A stretch of 64,000 bases of DNA from Gorsachius magnificus. Lineage: Eukaryota > Chordata > Aves > Pelecaniformes > Ardeidae. The position numbers and the translations under genes were made by a program. The stretch's first letter is position 1, and each line of letters begins with the position of its first letter. Below are positions 1-13,000 of the stretch, piece after piece. Location: the NCBI GenBank assembly GCA_034008185.1, contig CM067081.1:30440806-30504805 (forward strand), in the 5' to 3' direction. The notes beneath the pieces are model-generated. The model saw only the letters and a list, made by a program, of their open reading frames with translations. It was not told the DNA's origin and searched no databases.

Positions 1-1015
1 CTCATCAATGTGCTTCATTATTTCAGAAGTAAATCATATTTAATGTTAAAAGGAATTATCTCTCCTCAGCCTATTTCTATCTTTGTGCTCAGTTCAAAAC
101 CTATAGGTACACAATGGGGGAAGGGAGGAGACATGCGTATTTTAAACTATTTATCACCTTCACTTAGGGGGCAATCCTCTTTTTACTTCAAAACTAGCAC
201 GTGCCCTGAATACAAAAAATTCTGGAGGTTCTGGGGGGAGGAAGGAATGCATCTGTCACCAGCTGCTTATCTTTGCAAAGGGATAAAGAGTAGTCAGCAT
301 TAGTCTGAAGGTCACCAGACCAGCACAGAGGGCCCTTTTGGTTCCCAATGGACTGGAGAAGGATTCATTTTCTTTCAATGTTCAGAGAAATAAGCCAGTG
401 CAAGCCTCACAACTTTGGCACACACAGACAGAATCTATTTCTTTTCACATCTCTGTTGCTCTCCTAGGAATAGTACAGTGGCAGGCACCACTGGACTCAG
501 ATTTGAATTGGCCTCCAAACTTGTGTTGGAGCTGGCAATCAGCAAGCTCTGTGCTGATTTAACTTCATTAAGTTGACATAAGTAAGCGCACAAGCAATAT
601 TTCTAGGTAAAAATAAAGCCTGTCTTAGCATCCCTTGGAATTTAAGTGAATGCTGCCATCTTTGTTTCTTTTTCAAATAACTGAAATTTAAGAGTTGCTA
701 CCACTAAGCCACAGGATTTCTCATCTAAAGATCTCAAAGAGCTTTGCAAACATTAATTGAGCACTTTAACACGTGTTAAAGTCTGTGAGGTTCACTGGAG
801 TTTTCACTGATAAAATACAGTCGAACGGTAATAGTATAGAAGAGCTCAGAATGGGACATGAAGACTATCAAAGTCAAGTAAAACCTGAATGAAAAGTTGC
901 CATTTTGTAGTTGTTTTTCTAATGTGTTTTAAAGGAGGAAAATAGGCACTCTGTGCTCATGTTTGATATTTATCTATGCTTTAGCAAAACATGCATGAAT
1001 GCAAGGCTTGCTTAC
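1..1015 (-). other. start of RNASEH2B intron 10; no further exon seen
   Basis: AT-rich sequence downstream of exon 10 in the gene's direction. It contains no minus-strand segment resembling the expected C-terminal exon and no recognisable repeat. Two short plus-strand open frames near 10-303 and 338-562 have no recognisable similarity. Confidence 0.6.
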
Positions 1016-1096
1016 CTTTTTGGTTTTCAGACTGCTGCTGTTGAACTTAGTATAATCTTCTTCTGCTTCCACAGGGACATCTGATAATTTCCTTTT
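1016..1096 (-). CDS. RNASEH2B: RNASEH2B coding exon 10 (basic nuclear-localisation-like segment)
   Basis: The 81-nt exon has acceptor acatttcag and donor AAAAG|gtaagc. It encodes [20 protein letters not shown] then SSLKTKK, phase 0 at both ends. KKRKL across the exon 9/10 junction is a basic nuclear-localisation-like patch, followed by the conserved acidic [10 protein letters not shown]. The donor shows that at least one more exon follows to the left of the window. I searched 1-1015 for the expected terminal segment and did not find it. Confidence 0.96.
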
Positions 1097-4000
1097 CTGA
1101 AATGTTAGAGTGAGGAAGTTGCTCCGTCAACCACTTTTATGATGTACATACATGGAAGTTTAAAAGCTTTGGCTTTATAATGTAACCATAGCACCAAAAC
1201 AGGACTGGCAATCAACTGAAGAATCTGCAGTAACAGTGGAAGATTTCTCTTTGTAATTGTCTTCTTTACACGTGAATATATACCATCTCTACAGTGTTCA
1301 GAAGAGATCATTCAGTGTCATGGGGAGCATTTTCTTCTTCCTAGCCTTCTGAAGAACCACTTAAATCCTATTTCTAACTTCCATGATTGTGACTTTGGTG
1401 TCAGAGTCTTTTTAGGGAACCTTTACGGAGCAGCTGTTGGAAGTTAGTGTCTAACAGCCAGGGAACCTAGACTCTGGTCCCCGTGGTCTCATGGAACTGT
1501 GCTGCAACTCCAGTGTTATTGCTGCCTGCCAACACAAGCGTATCATCACCTAGTCTATTATCTGTTTGTGCACAACCTTTAGAAGTAATTAGTTTCTACA
1601 GTTTGGCAACAGTGAAACACTGACATAGTTCTGCTGACTGCTTCATCACTTGAATCCAACAGTACATTAAGAAGCTTGACTCTGCATCTGCTGGGTGTCT
1701 TCTAACTTCAGAAATAATGGAAGTGAATGGTTCTCGGCACTTCACATGATTGGGCTGTAAGAATGAATATTTCTTTCCATAAACTGTGAGCATGTGTTTA
1801 GTTTAAAGGTGAAAACTTCCTGGTATGTTTCCAAAAGGGAAAAAAAAAGTATATAGTACTTTATAACACCGTATTTTTATTATTATTATATATCTGATAT
1901 TACTACCCTGTCCTTAATATCCTGTGAAATCTAAACTGTGGCCTTCCTAGTTTTTGTGCCAAAGAGAGTGATTTTGCAAGCAACTTGGATGGTACCATAC
2001 ATTTTAAGATCCTGTTTTATTCATTTTGTTTATGGTGCTTGTGATCTCTCTCTCTCCCCCTCCCTCTCTCTCTCTCTTTGGCACAGAAGCCAGGTCTGCA
2101 GCTTAGATTTCTCAGCTCTTGGAACCGGATCCAACAGCAGCCTTTTCTTTTGATTTCAAAGGGATCTGGATCAGCCTCTCTAGGAGGCTGTTTACTGTGC
2201 TGTGATTACATTTTCAAATGACAATCTAATGAATAACTACTATTCTCTTTTGAGAATCTGATAAACAAGTTTTTAAAACTTACAACAAAATGTTTGCATT
2301 TCAGCAAAACATTTGCTATTTAGTTGTAGCAGAGCCTACATATTCTTTGTAGATGTCTGTCATCATCTGCCAATGGCCAGACTCCCTGCGCTGACAAACT
2401 GGACAGTATGACAATTACAACACAAGATCAATGGCTTACAATTAATACAGAGAACATGTCATTTTGATTTAATCATTAAATCACAGAGTCCAGATTGTAC
2501 CCAGTTTACTCTTGTACTACAAGAGAGAATCTGTAGTAGCTCTTCTGTTAACCACTTTTTAAAAATCTAAATCTCTCCTCCCTTCAGAATTTATTTTAAC
2601 ATCATTTCTAAATATGCAATTACTTTACCATAATAGGAAATACATGTCAGCCCCTTCTTTATTTGCAATAATCCTATACTGCGTCTGTCAATGCACCTTG
2701 CCCTCGTGAAGAGAAATGCCAGTGGAAGTGAATAAAAATGGTCTGAAGGAGACTATAGGTTCCAGTGTACAAGCCTGCCTTGCTCCTCTGAGATTGTGAA
2801 ATAAAGGCGGGTTTTAACCTCTGAAGTTGCAAAGACTTGAACACAGAAGCATCATACACACCCTGGTCAGTGCTCTGGAAATTAATCAGATCCTCAGCAA
2901 GATTTCACTGCCCAACAACTGAACAGTTCTAAGCCTCATTTCCTCTGTAACCAAACTGCTGAAATAAAACTATTTTTAAAAATAGATTCTCAGAACTATC
3001 CCAATGGTATAAAAGCTATTCGTACATAATATGTAATGTACATCACATGTAGTTTAATATAGTTGTTGTAACATGCTTATATGGCTAATGAGTATCAGTT
3101 GGCTCCTGTTGTGTGTTTAATATTTCTTACAATGCATAAAGATAATTCTTAACTGAATCAAAGGGCCAAGTAACTGTGCAGCCAGAGCAACTGTCCAACC
3201 ACATGGAAATAACTTATATCCATGGATATACATTGGAGAACAAATGCTATTAATAACAGTAGGGCCCAATTATTCCTGCATGTGCTAGCTGACATACTGC
3301 TTAACAGAACAGTCACTGAACCAGCCAGAAATGAGGTTATTTTAGACTCTGTTTCGGTAAGTAGCAGGGACATTGCAGGAAAGGTTCGTGCAGTAAGTAA
3401 CCTAGCTTCAGTAGACATAGGCTGCCTCAGTTTAAATTAAATAGAAAGGATAATCAAAAGTGGGGTTCTTTATTCTACAGGGGCAAATTCTGCAAACCAT
3501 ATGCCTTACTTCTCTAAGCCAAAGCAAAGGGATTTGATGTGCAAGGAGGACACTTGGAACATAGAAGAAAAAGATGGAAGAAGTGATTTTGGATCTTTTA
3601 CTTCAAACAAGGTGAAAAATCTGGAAGGAAAGAGCTTCTCAGACTAAACTGTATGAATGCTTCCCTTGCTCACAAAGATATACATGTATTCCACTGCCCC
3701 CCCCCTCCCCCCCCCAAAAAAAGATGCTAGGAGTAAGCAGAATTCTACAATGAATGGGGAAAAAAGACTGCCAAAAAAAAAGAGAAAGATTTGTTTTAGG
3801 GGTCAGGTAATACTGGGATAAAGTGAGAACTGCCAAAAAGTCAAGCTGAGTTAGACCTTGGAAAGGAAATTAAAACAAATAGTAGAAGGTTGTTTAGCCA
3901 CAAAGACAAAAAGGGAATCAAAAAATAGAAAAAAATGAAGCTGCTATACAGTAAGGATTTGATACATATTAAAGCTAATTTATGTGTAGCCCCAAAATGG

Positions 4001-7000
4001 AACAAATCCTTTGCCTCAGTAAATCGTTTTCAATAAAGATGAAGAAGGTAAACACAAGGGCAGAAAAGAGAATAGAAATCACTCTTTTCGATAGAAGTAA
4101 AACTCAATATGCTGACACTGTTGGGAGGCTACCTCAGAAATCACAAGTCCAGAGGCAAAACCTTGCAACTGTTCTATCAGGTAGCGACCATACTGCTGCA
4201 GACTAGCCAAGCACCCATCTATATGTAAGGAGGAGGAAAAAGCGATAGTAGGCCTCAGCAGAATGGAGAGGAAAGAAAAAGTGAAAGAAGGAAGAATAAT
4301 TAAAGACATAGAGTAAATAAAAACTACGCATAGGCAATGCCTACTGACTTATCTTTTTTTCTCAAAGATAACACAAATTCTGGTGACAGAAAATGTGAAG
4401 GATTGCCAGAGGACTTGACATGGTGCCACTTAAGCAACCAAAATGACAGAAAACAGAGTGTGTAAGAACTTTAAGGTAGGTAAAAAACTGGGTAGAAGGG
4501 AAACAAAGGCAAATAATGCAGAAAGGGATGTCATTAGATTGGGTGGAGATTACTAGTGGAGTGCCATGAACAGTATCTATTCAAAATGTTTATTAATTGT
4601 TAATTAAAGATAACAGCATGCTAACATTTGCTGAATGCACACCACTGAGTAGCATTATGAATACCTAAAGAGCTTTTAACACTATGAAGGAAAAGCCAGA
4701 GAACCTTTAAGACTGCTAACATTAAAAACAGACAAAACGTACAGAAGTACAAGGTCATGTACACAGCAGCTAACTGCACAAATTTCTCATAAATCTGAAT
4801 GCTGATCAACTAAAAATTGCAGTGGAGAAAAAAAACCAACCAACTGTGTGTCTTAACTGTTCACAGCATGACTGTGAGCTATCTGGTACATCACACAGTA
4901 ATAGAGGCAAATGGGATTCTAAGATGTCATGAGATAAAGTATTTCCAGTTAAGAAAAGAAGGGAAGAATGCCATCATATTGTACCAGTAAAGACTTTATC
5001 ATGAATAATTATATATTATTCTGGTCACCTGCTTTGAAACAACTGAATTCATCTTGGAATAGGTGTAAAGAAATGTTCCTGCAATGATGAAGGAATGGAG
5101 AACCCATCTCACACAACCAAGTTTGGCTTCACAAAATGAAAACAGAAAGGATGTACGTTTTCCCTTTACACAATGGGAAAACTAATGTTAGGGAGGGAAA
5201 AGTGCCATTTCAAGTAAAAAACCCCAATGACAATGTTAGCACAAATGCGCAGGGGAATAAATTGGCCCTGAATAAATTCAAGGTGGAATTTACAGGAATG
5301 TTTCTGAGCATCAGAGGAATGAAGTTATAGAACAGTCTTCCAAGAGAAGTAATGGCAATAAAAAAATCCTAATGAGACTTACAGTGAAGAATGGTCAGTG
5401 TATGAGAGAGTATCTCCAACATGGTTGTCTGGGAATCCATGACCCAGAAGCTCCCTTTCAGGGTCCTCATAAATTACATATGAAAGAAAAACCTATGAGG
5501 TCATATTGTCCCATCAACCTCAATAAAACTAAATAAGCAAAATACATATGAAAAGACTGCTGACCAAAAACATAAAATACGTCTCTCTCTTTCTCTCTCC
5601 TTTTTTAAACAGGAAAACGAACCAAAATATTCCTTATTAAAAAATACGAAATACCTGGTAAGTTTCTTGCGTTATTTCAGACTGGCTTTTTGCAAGGCCA
5701 ACATACTGCATTGTACCCAGTGCTTGGCCTAGCATGATTTTAGTAATAATTCAGAGAAATTAGCTCACAACACAATGTATCTGTCAATATCTTAATGTTC
5801 TCCTACCTTCAGTGGTGGCTCTGCTGCTGGGCTTTTAAGTTCTGGGAGGCTGTAGAACAAAAGATTTTAAGTTATAAATTAAGAAAGCTGGACTGCACAA
5901 CATAAAGCTTGTAATTCCTTCCCCACAAAGGCTGCTTTGGTTATCAGCTGCTCACACATGGCACGTGTTTGCAAAAAAAGCAGCTCATGGACTCTGTATT
6001 TCTGACTTAGATAACTAAAACAGAGCCAGGCACCATTCAGCCTTGAGAAAAGGATGCTCAGAGGTGATCTCATCACTGTGTACCAGTATTTAAAGGATGG
6101 CTACAAAGAAGATGGAGATTCCCTTTTCACAGGAGTCACATGGAAAAGACGAGGGGTAATGGGTACAAGTTAATCCTGAGAAGATTTCGATTGGACATGA
6201 GAGGAAAATTTTTCACAATGAGAACAGTCAACCATTGGAGTAATCTCTCCAGGGAAGTGGTTGACTCTGCCACATGGGACGCTTTCAAGACGCAGCTGGA
6301 CAGGGTGCTGGGCCATCTTGTCTAGACTGCGCTCTTGCCTACAAAGGTTGGACCAGATGATCCCTGAGGTCCCTTCCAACCTCGTATTCTTTGATTCTAT
6401 GATACAGAAACACGGGTTCTTTTAAAGTTCTTAGATCTGGCAACCAAACCAGGAAAACTCCACCTTACTTTTGAAAACCTCAGCTTTTAGTAAGATGACA
6501 TTATAAAGCACGTAACATCTCTTCAATGGATCTGATAAGTTATGGGACTTCAAGCTGTAAATTGCACATTTTTCCACAGGCCACTATAACAGAACCATTC
6601 GAAAAGAACTGAACTGAGGGGCAGATGCAGTGTCCTAGTGATGCTCCAAGCAAAGTCCTCTGCTGGCAGGGAACACCAGGGTAAGGATGCTGGCTCACCT
6701 TCCAGATTTAAATATAAACTAACACAGGTTACATATGTGAAGTCAAACCCCAACAGCACTGAGTGAGTAGGGAAAGAGAAAGAGCACTGGGGATGAGGAT
6801 TCTACTTCTGGCTCTGCTGCTCGTGCTTGACAATTCTGGACAAATTGCTTCAACTCTTTGGATCTCCTTCCCCACCTTGCTTTAAAATGGGATAGATTGC
6901 TCAGGGTTTCTTGATGCAACTGTGATAACATACATATCAGATTTATATATTGCATCTCTCTTCTAGACCCTGGTCCTTAGCATCATAGGAACAACAGAAA

Positions 7001-10000
7001 GGCATAATCTATATTGAAAAAAAATCACATTTAAAGTGTGGCAAATATAATCTCGTGTCATTCACTGCAACCTTGATGAACAAATCTCAGTGTTCAATAG
7101 AAATGACCAAAAGGACGTTAATGCATGCCACATAAAACTAGCAGCTAGCTGGAACAATACTTACCCTAAGTATTTTAACAACTCCTTACTCAGATCTTCA
7201 GGAATATATTCTGATATTAACCCATGGGCATACCGTACATAGTCTTCAGGAACAGGGCAGGGAGCAGGGAGGAGAAGAAAAGAACATTCACATTATATAG
7301 TCACGTTGCCTTAGCCATGTTGCATGCACTACCATAAATCATAAGGTTGAATTCATAGTAAGAGACTTCTAATGGACACACTGTGATAGTTCTCTGTGTT
7401 GAATAGTTTATGTTATATGACACTTGTAGGTTTATTTAAAAAGTAAAGACTTACTATACTCACTTTGTCAGCACATGTTATTAATATCTGCTGTATGTAC
7501 TTTACAAAAGCTGTTCACTTTCTGAGAATACTAGATATCATGTATTTTTCCGAAGGAATTAAATTTTAAAAACCTGCAAAAGTAAAAAGCTGACTCAACA
7601 GAACACGCAATCATTAATTTTAAAGCATCTGGATCTTACAATTATTTTGGCAAGAGCTTCAGTTCTAAAGTACATTTTCTGGCTTCAACTGAAAACAATT
7701 AGATGAGACAATGAGTCTATTTCAAAGTCTTGTACTTAATTTCAGTACTTTATGGAAAATGCCAAGGCCTATCTAAACATCACTGGCAAGACAGGATAAT
7801 TATCTGTGGAAATATGAACTACTAGAAGCTGTTTTCAGTACAGGGCACCCCTGCTATAAATGTTTTTCTGAGAGACCAGGGAAAAAAAAGTGACCCTTTT
7901 ATAACATGAAGTCCTAAACCAGATCTTTTCCTATCATGTTCTACACAAGCACTTACTGATCATGGGCTGGATCTTTTAAACTTACTGTTGTTTGGGCTAC
8001 TAGGGAGTAAGCACACCCATGCATAGGAAGTATTTGCCAGACAGACATTATGCTAAAATCTCACCTCTGAATTCCATCTACAACAGGCCAGCTCTATTTG
8101 TTCATATGCCTACGCACTTAAGAGAGTTCAGAAGCATGTGGTAAACTAGCCTCAGGGTGGAAAAGAACTATTTCTTCTGTGCCAGAGATAGTTTCTTTTT
8201 TTTTTTTTTTTTTTTTTAAAATCTAAAAAGCCCAATGCAAACTGGCATTGAAGCAGAAAGCATTAACAAACTGACTCCAGCATATGTGTTTCAACTATAC
8301 TGATGTGAAATTCTTAGTATCTGCTCTCTGCACTTCTACTTCCTCCGCTGCCTAGATTCATCAAGGATTTGTCACTCCCTGAGCCCACTTTAGGGTCAGG
8401 AGAGAACAAGAAATAATTCCAATCCAAGACAATTTCACCTCAGTACTTAATATGTCCAATTTATCGCTTAAGAAAAATATTCCCATCATTTCACTCTTTG
8501 CATTATGACACTGGATAGTGAGTCCAAGTCAACTGCTATTTTCTACTAAATACAAAATCCATTCTCCTTGCCTTTCTGCCTTGAAGCAATCTTCACTGAC
8601 TTCCTTTACCAACCTTAAAATACCACTGTTTGCCTTCTAGGGAGTCTGTGTTCTCACCCTAGCCTTGCTTTGTTATTAACCTCCTGTCAAACATCAGGAA
8701 TACTTGCGCACCTCCCCTCTTTGTCTTCTGAATGAAATATTCAGGTCTCACATGTTAAACCTCCACTCCTTCACCATTTGCACTCATTATATCCTCCCAG
8801 ATTTTTGCTCTACAACATCTGTAGATGCTAACTACATATACCCATCTATTTATAAGGTACTGAAATTTCATAATACCCCTATGAAAGCAATTCTCTACAG
8901 AAATAAATTGCACTGTCACGGCAGTAAAAGGATCAGACAAGAAAATTAGTCTTATTAAAAATAAACGTGTTGAGTAAGTCCATTTGACTTCCTGTCACTC
9001 ACCTTGCTACATACAGTGGGACTGTCTCCAAAACTTACCTATTTTTAACCCCCAGTATTCCCTATTTTGATGCTGCTCTTTTAAATCTAAAAAAGGCTTT
9101 TTAAAAGATCCATGTTACTGTAAGTGGAAGGAAGGTGGAAAAACCACCACAGATGAGCTATTTAATTACAAATTTCAGAGATAAAGTATTTAAGCATAGT
9201 CAAGATAGTTGCTGTCAGGACAATTTTCCCTTTAAAAAAATGGGGATGGGGAAAAGGATGAAAAGCTACTGTAAAGTTAAAGTCACAAGCTTTGCAGCTT
9301 TGCCTCTTTTTAAAAACCATGTATTACAAACTCTATTCTATAAAACTGTCTAGTTGCCTCTTAAATCTCATTTATGTTGTTTCCTTTGATATCATTACTT
9401 GGTAACTCATTTTCCACTTGGTCAGCAAGTTGCTTTGTTTCTCCTTTATTTTTCAATGGCATGCAGCCTTCTGAATGTCTTTGTATAAGAACCAATTTTC
9501 TTTTGTTCGTCTAGTTCTAAAATTTTCTTAATTTTCATTAACATTCAAAGAATTTATTCTGAGTCCATTTTCAGGTTTCGCCACACAACTTCATATCCCA
9601 GTAATGTTCAGGACATTGCCCTCCTCAGGGAAAAGGTGACTAGAAGCAAACAGGATCACTCCAGACTTTTTGGTACTGGACAGTCAATTTCAGGGCAATT
9701 TAATACACGTATTATTAAAGTTTTTGCCCTTAATAAGCACATGCTTGTGTATTCTATACATTTGTCACATAAAGTAATGTTAGGACCAGGAGCTTTTACT
9801 CTGTGACTTCCTAAGATCCCTTCCCTTTTAGAAGAGTTCTATGAAGAGCATTTGCATGCTGATAAAAAAATAAGCAAAAAGAAGTCAGTTCTAATACAGA
9901 GACACTTATTAGTTGGATACTCATATGTATTATAAGCATGTGTACTATTGTCCAAGACAGTCTCAGTTCAGCAAAGTATTTCAGCATATATTTCACAGAG

Positions 10001-13000
10001 AAAAATGTCTTCTCCTTGAACTAAGTCAAAGCTAAAAGAACCCCAGCTGAGACCTGCTGTTAATTACAAAGTCATCCAATGAAGATACCAAAGAACTCAA
10101 AAAACTCAAGGCACACAGTCACAACGTACATGGAATTTTCTGTACTAGGAATAAATTTACTGCAAAGGCCAATTTCAATACATTTTAGATTCTAATCATG
10201 TGTTTTATCTCCACGTATGCGATTTCACAAAAATGGAATTCATTACAATGCTTAGTTTTCTTACCTTCTTCAGTATCTGTGATCTGTTTACCGCTGATAA
10301 ATGTAGCTGCATGTACCCTTTCACCTACACATATATTGCCGCTTTTAAGTGCTTTCACTGTTTGATTGACCTATAGGAAACCACAGAATGAAATGTCTGT
10401 ATCAGTGTTGTTATGCACATGTTAATGCAGTGACAAAGCTCTTGTAATTTTGTTTCAAGCATATAAAACACTCAAGTTATGGACTGTGGTGAAATTTAAT
10501 ATACAATTGTAACGACAAGCATATGAGCTCAAAAATCCTAAAGAAACTAGCATGTCTTTGAACAGATTGCCTTGGCAACACAGCACCAGTTTTGCAGCAC
10601 CCTAAGATGAGCTGAGCTACTCAGATGCAACAGCCATGATTATACAGGTGAGAAATACACCTGCTCGGAGAACAGCGAATGCCTGAGCTCAGCTGGATTG
10701 CAAAGGCAGTCCTGATGGAAATCAAAGACTAAGGACTTCCCAGAGCACTACTATACTGGATCTGACAGAGAGATAATTGGCAGAAGATATTATCAACAAC
10801 ACAAACAGGTACCTGTTCAAATGTAAATATTCAGGTATTCATTGCAAAATAGATATTCCCATGCCTCATCACTGCAGAAAGCAGACCAGATTTTATGCTT
10901 TTGTTGAAAATTTAAATGACAAAGCTTCCTTGTATCACATGATACATACAATCTTTTTCTACAAAGCTGCATCATAGTAGGGGCACATGTTGCCTGCGTA
11001 AAGTGAGATTTGCCTTCTTTACACCAAAACACAGACCACATCAAGCTTAGCTATACCACTAATTTATTTTCTGCATACTGTACAGACCTCTTGAAGAGTG
11101 TGACTGGATCAGGATAGCAGCAGCCATACCAGGACCATTCTGAGACTGCCAAAACTTCACGAGGAAACCCATTTGTAGCACAAAACCAAGGCATTTCTGT
11201 CCAGCTTTAAAGCATGGCAGAATTTAAAAGTTGCAACAGTCAAAGCTCTCCTCTAGCCCATCCGTGAAGTGGACAAAGCAAAAGACAAGCTCCTCACCTT
11301 ATGCAAAGCCTACAGAACACAGCAATAAACTGAACTTCAGCTGCTGCTTCTGCCTTCCTTACACTCCATGAATCCCTTTCATGCCAGCCCGGCCAGAAAG
11401 AGAAACATAACACACTTGTCATTTCTCTAGTACCTCATCACATTCCCAAGTGCAACAACTTTACTGTTACGTCTGTCCTTCTTGGACAGAACACTACCTA
11501 GAACTGAGGCACACCACATGGCTCAAATGCAGAGATGAACAAGCTAATAAGCACTTTCATTTTAAACACAAAGCAATTCTGAAAGCAAAAGAGAAACACT
11601 ATACCTTTTTCTTTAACCATTTCAGTGTCTTCTCTTGGCTGTATTTGTGGAATTTCTGACTGCCAATCTCTGAGGAAAAACAAGTAAGGGGAAAAAAGTC
11701 ATGCCTGGTTTAGATTGCATTTTCAATACATTTAAAACCTTTTAAGTTGTAGATACAGCATGAAAGTTAATTTGCAGCTTGCACATGTTTGGTATCAGGG
11801 CAGTAAGTTTCAAAAATATTTGAAATGTAGAAAAATAAACAGACTGAGCTGATAGGCACAAGTCTGATCAACTTGACAATTCTTTAATTAGGCCCTAATC
11901 CAGCAAGGCACATATTTTATTTATTTATGTTTAATCTTGGGCTGCCTGAATTCACTAAGACTCTTCTCAAGCCCTCGTAGTTTGCCAAACCTTTACTGCC
12001 CTGTGTCACCAAACTGGTCATTTTAACTACGCAGTTCACAACACAGAATGTCAGTTCCATGATTGCTTTTTTTTTTTAAAAAACATAGTATCTTAAATCT
12101 TTACTTATTGAATTCCAGTACCTAGTAAGGGGGCAGGACAAAGAGCTGGTTAGTGAAGACAAACCATCCACCCTTTCAATAAACCCTTTTCCTATCAGTT
12201 CTTCCCTCTCACTTCACAGGGTGACTAAAGCAAAAGTTTTACTTCTATTCCCCTCTTACATAGCATAATATAGTATCAAAAGAAAATACAGAATCCAAAA
12301 TAGTGAAACACACTCCTTGTGGGAGGAAGCACATGATTAGTTATGATTTATTGAGCAACATAAATTAACTCAATGATGTAAGAATTTCAGAAATTGCTTC
12401 CCCTGTGATAACTAGGTATCATGAACACTTGTTATTCACATGTGATCAGTTATCTGGAGATACGTGAGTTCACAATGCTGAGGCAAAGGAGAGAGAAAAT
12501 TACAAAAGCTCATGGAAATTTCGGTATAAAAATTCAGTATTAATTCATGAAAAGATACATTTCAGAAATGGAATGAAATTACTAGTAAGATTTCACAGGA
12601 GACTTCAGAGCCCAGTCTTTTTCTTTAACAGGTATTTCAGTAAGTTTTAATGTCCTGTATACCATTCCCATAAATACCTACATCTGTTTCATGTCATTTA
12701 CTGATCCAGTATCATATTCCAACACTCAGTTCATGGAGTTTCCTTCTCCCCTTGCAAACAACAACATATTATTTATGATTCCTTCAGCATTTCGTTCTTT
12801 GGGGTTTATCTTGGCTCTTTCAAATTGCATACAAACAACTATTATGTGCTCTTTGTGTATGCATGGCAGGGGGTATGGAGAGGTCGAGGAAAGCTGTTTA
12901 CAGGATAAAGTTTAAATCTATCACAACAGTTGTAGAAAAGTAAAAAGCAAAATATTCTTCAGAGCAAAAAGGAAAAAACCACTAATATACACTTCATGAA

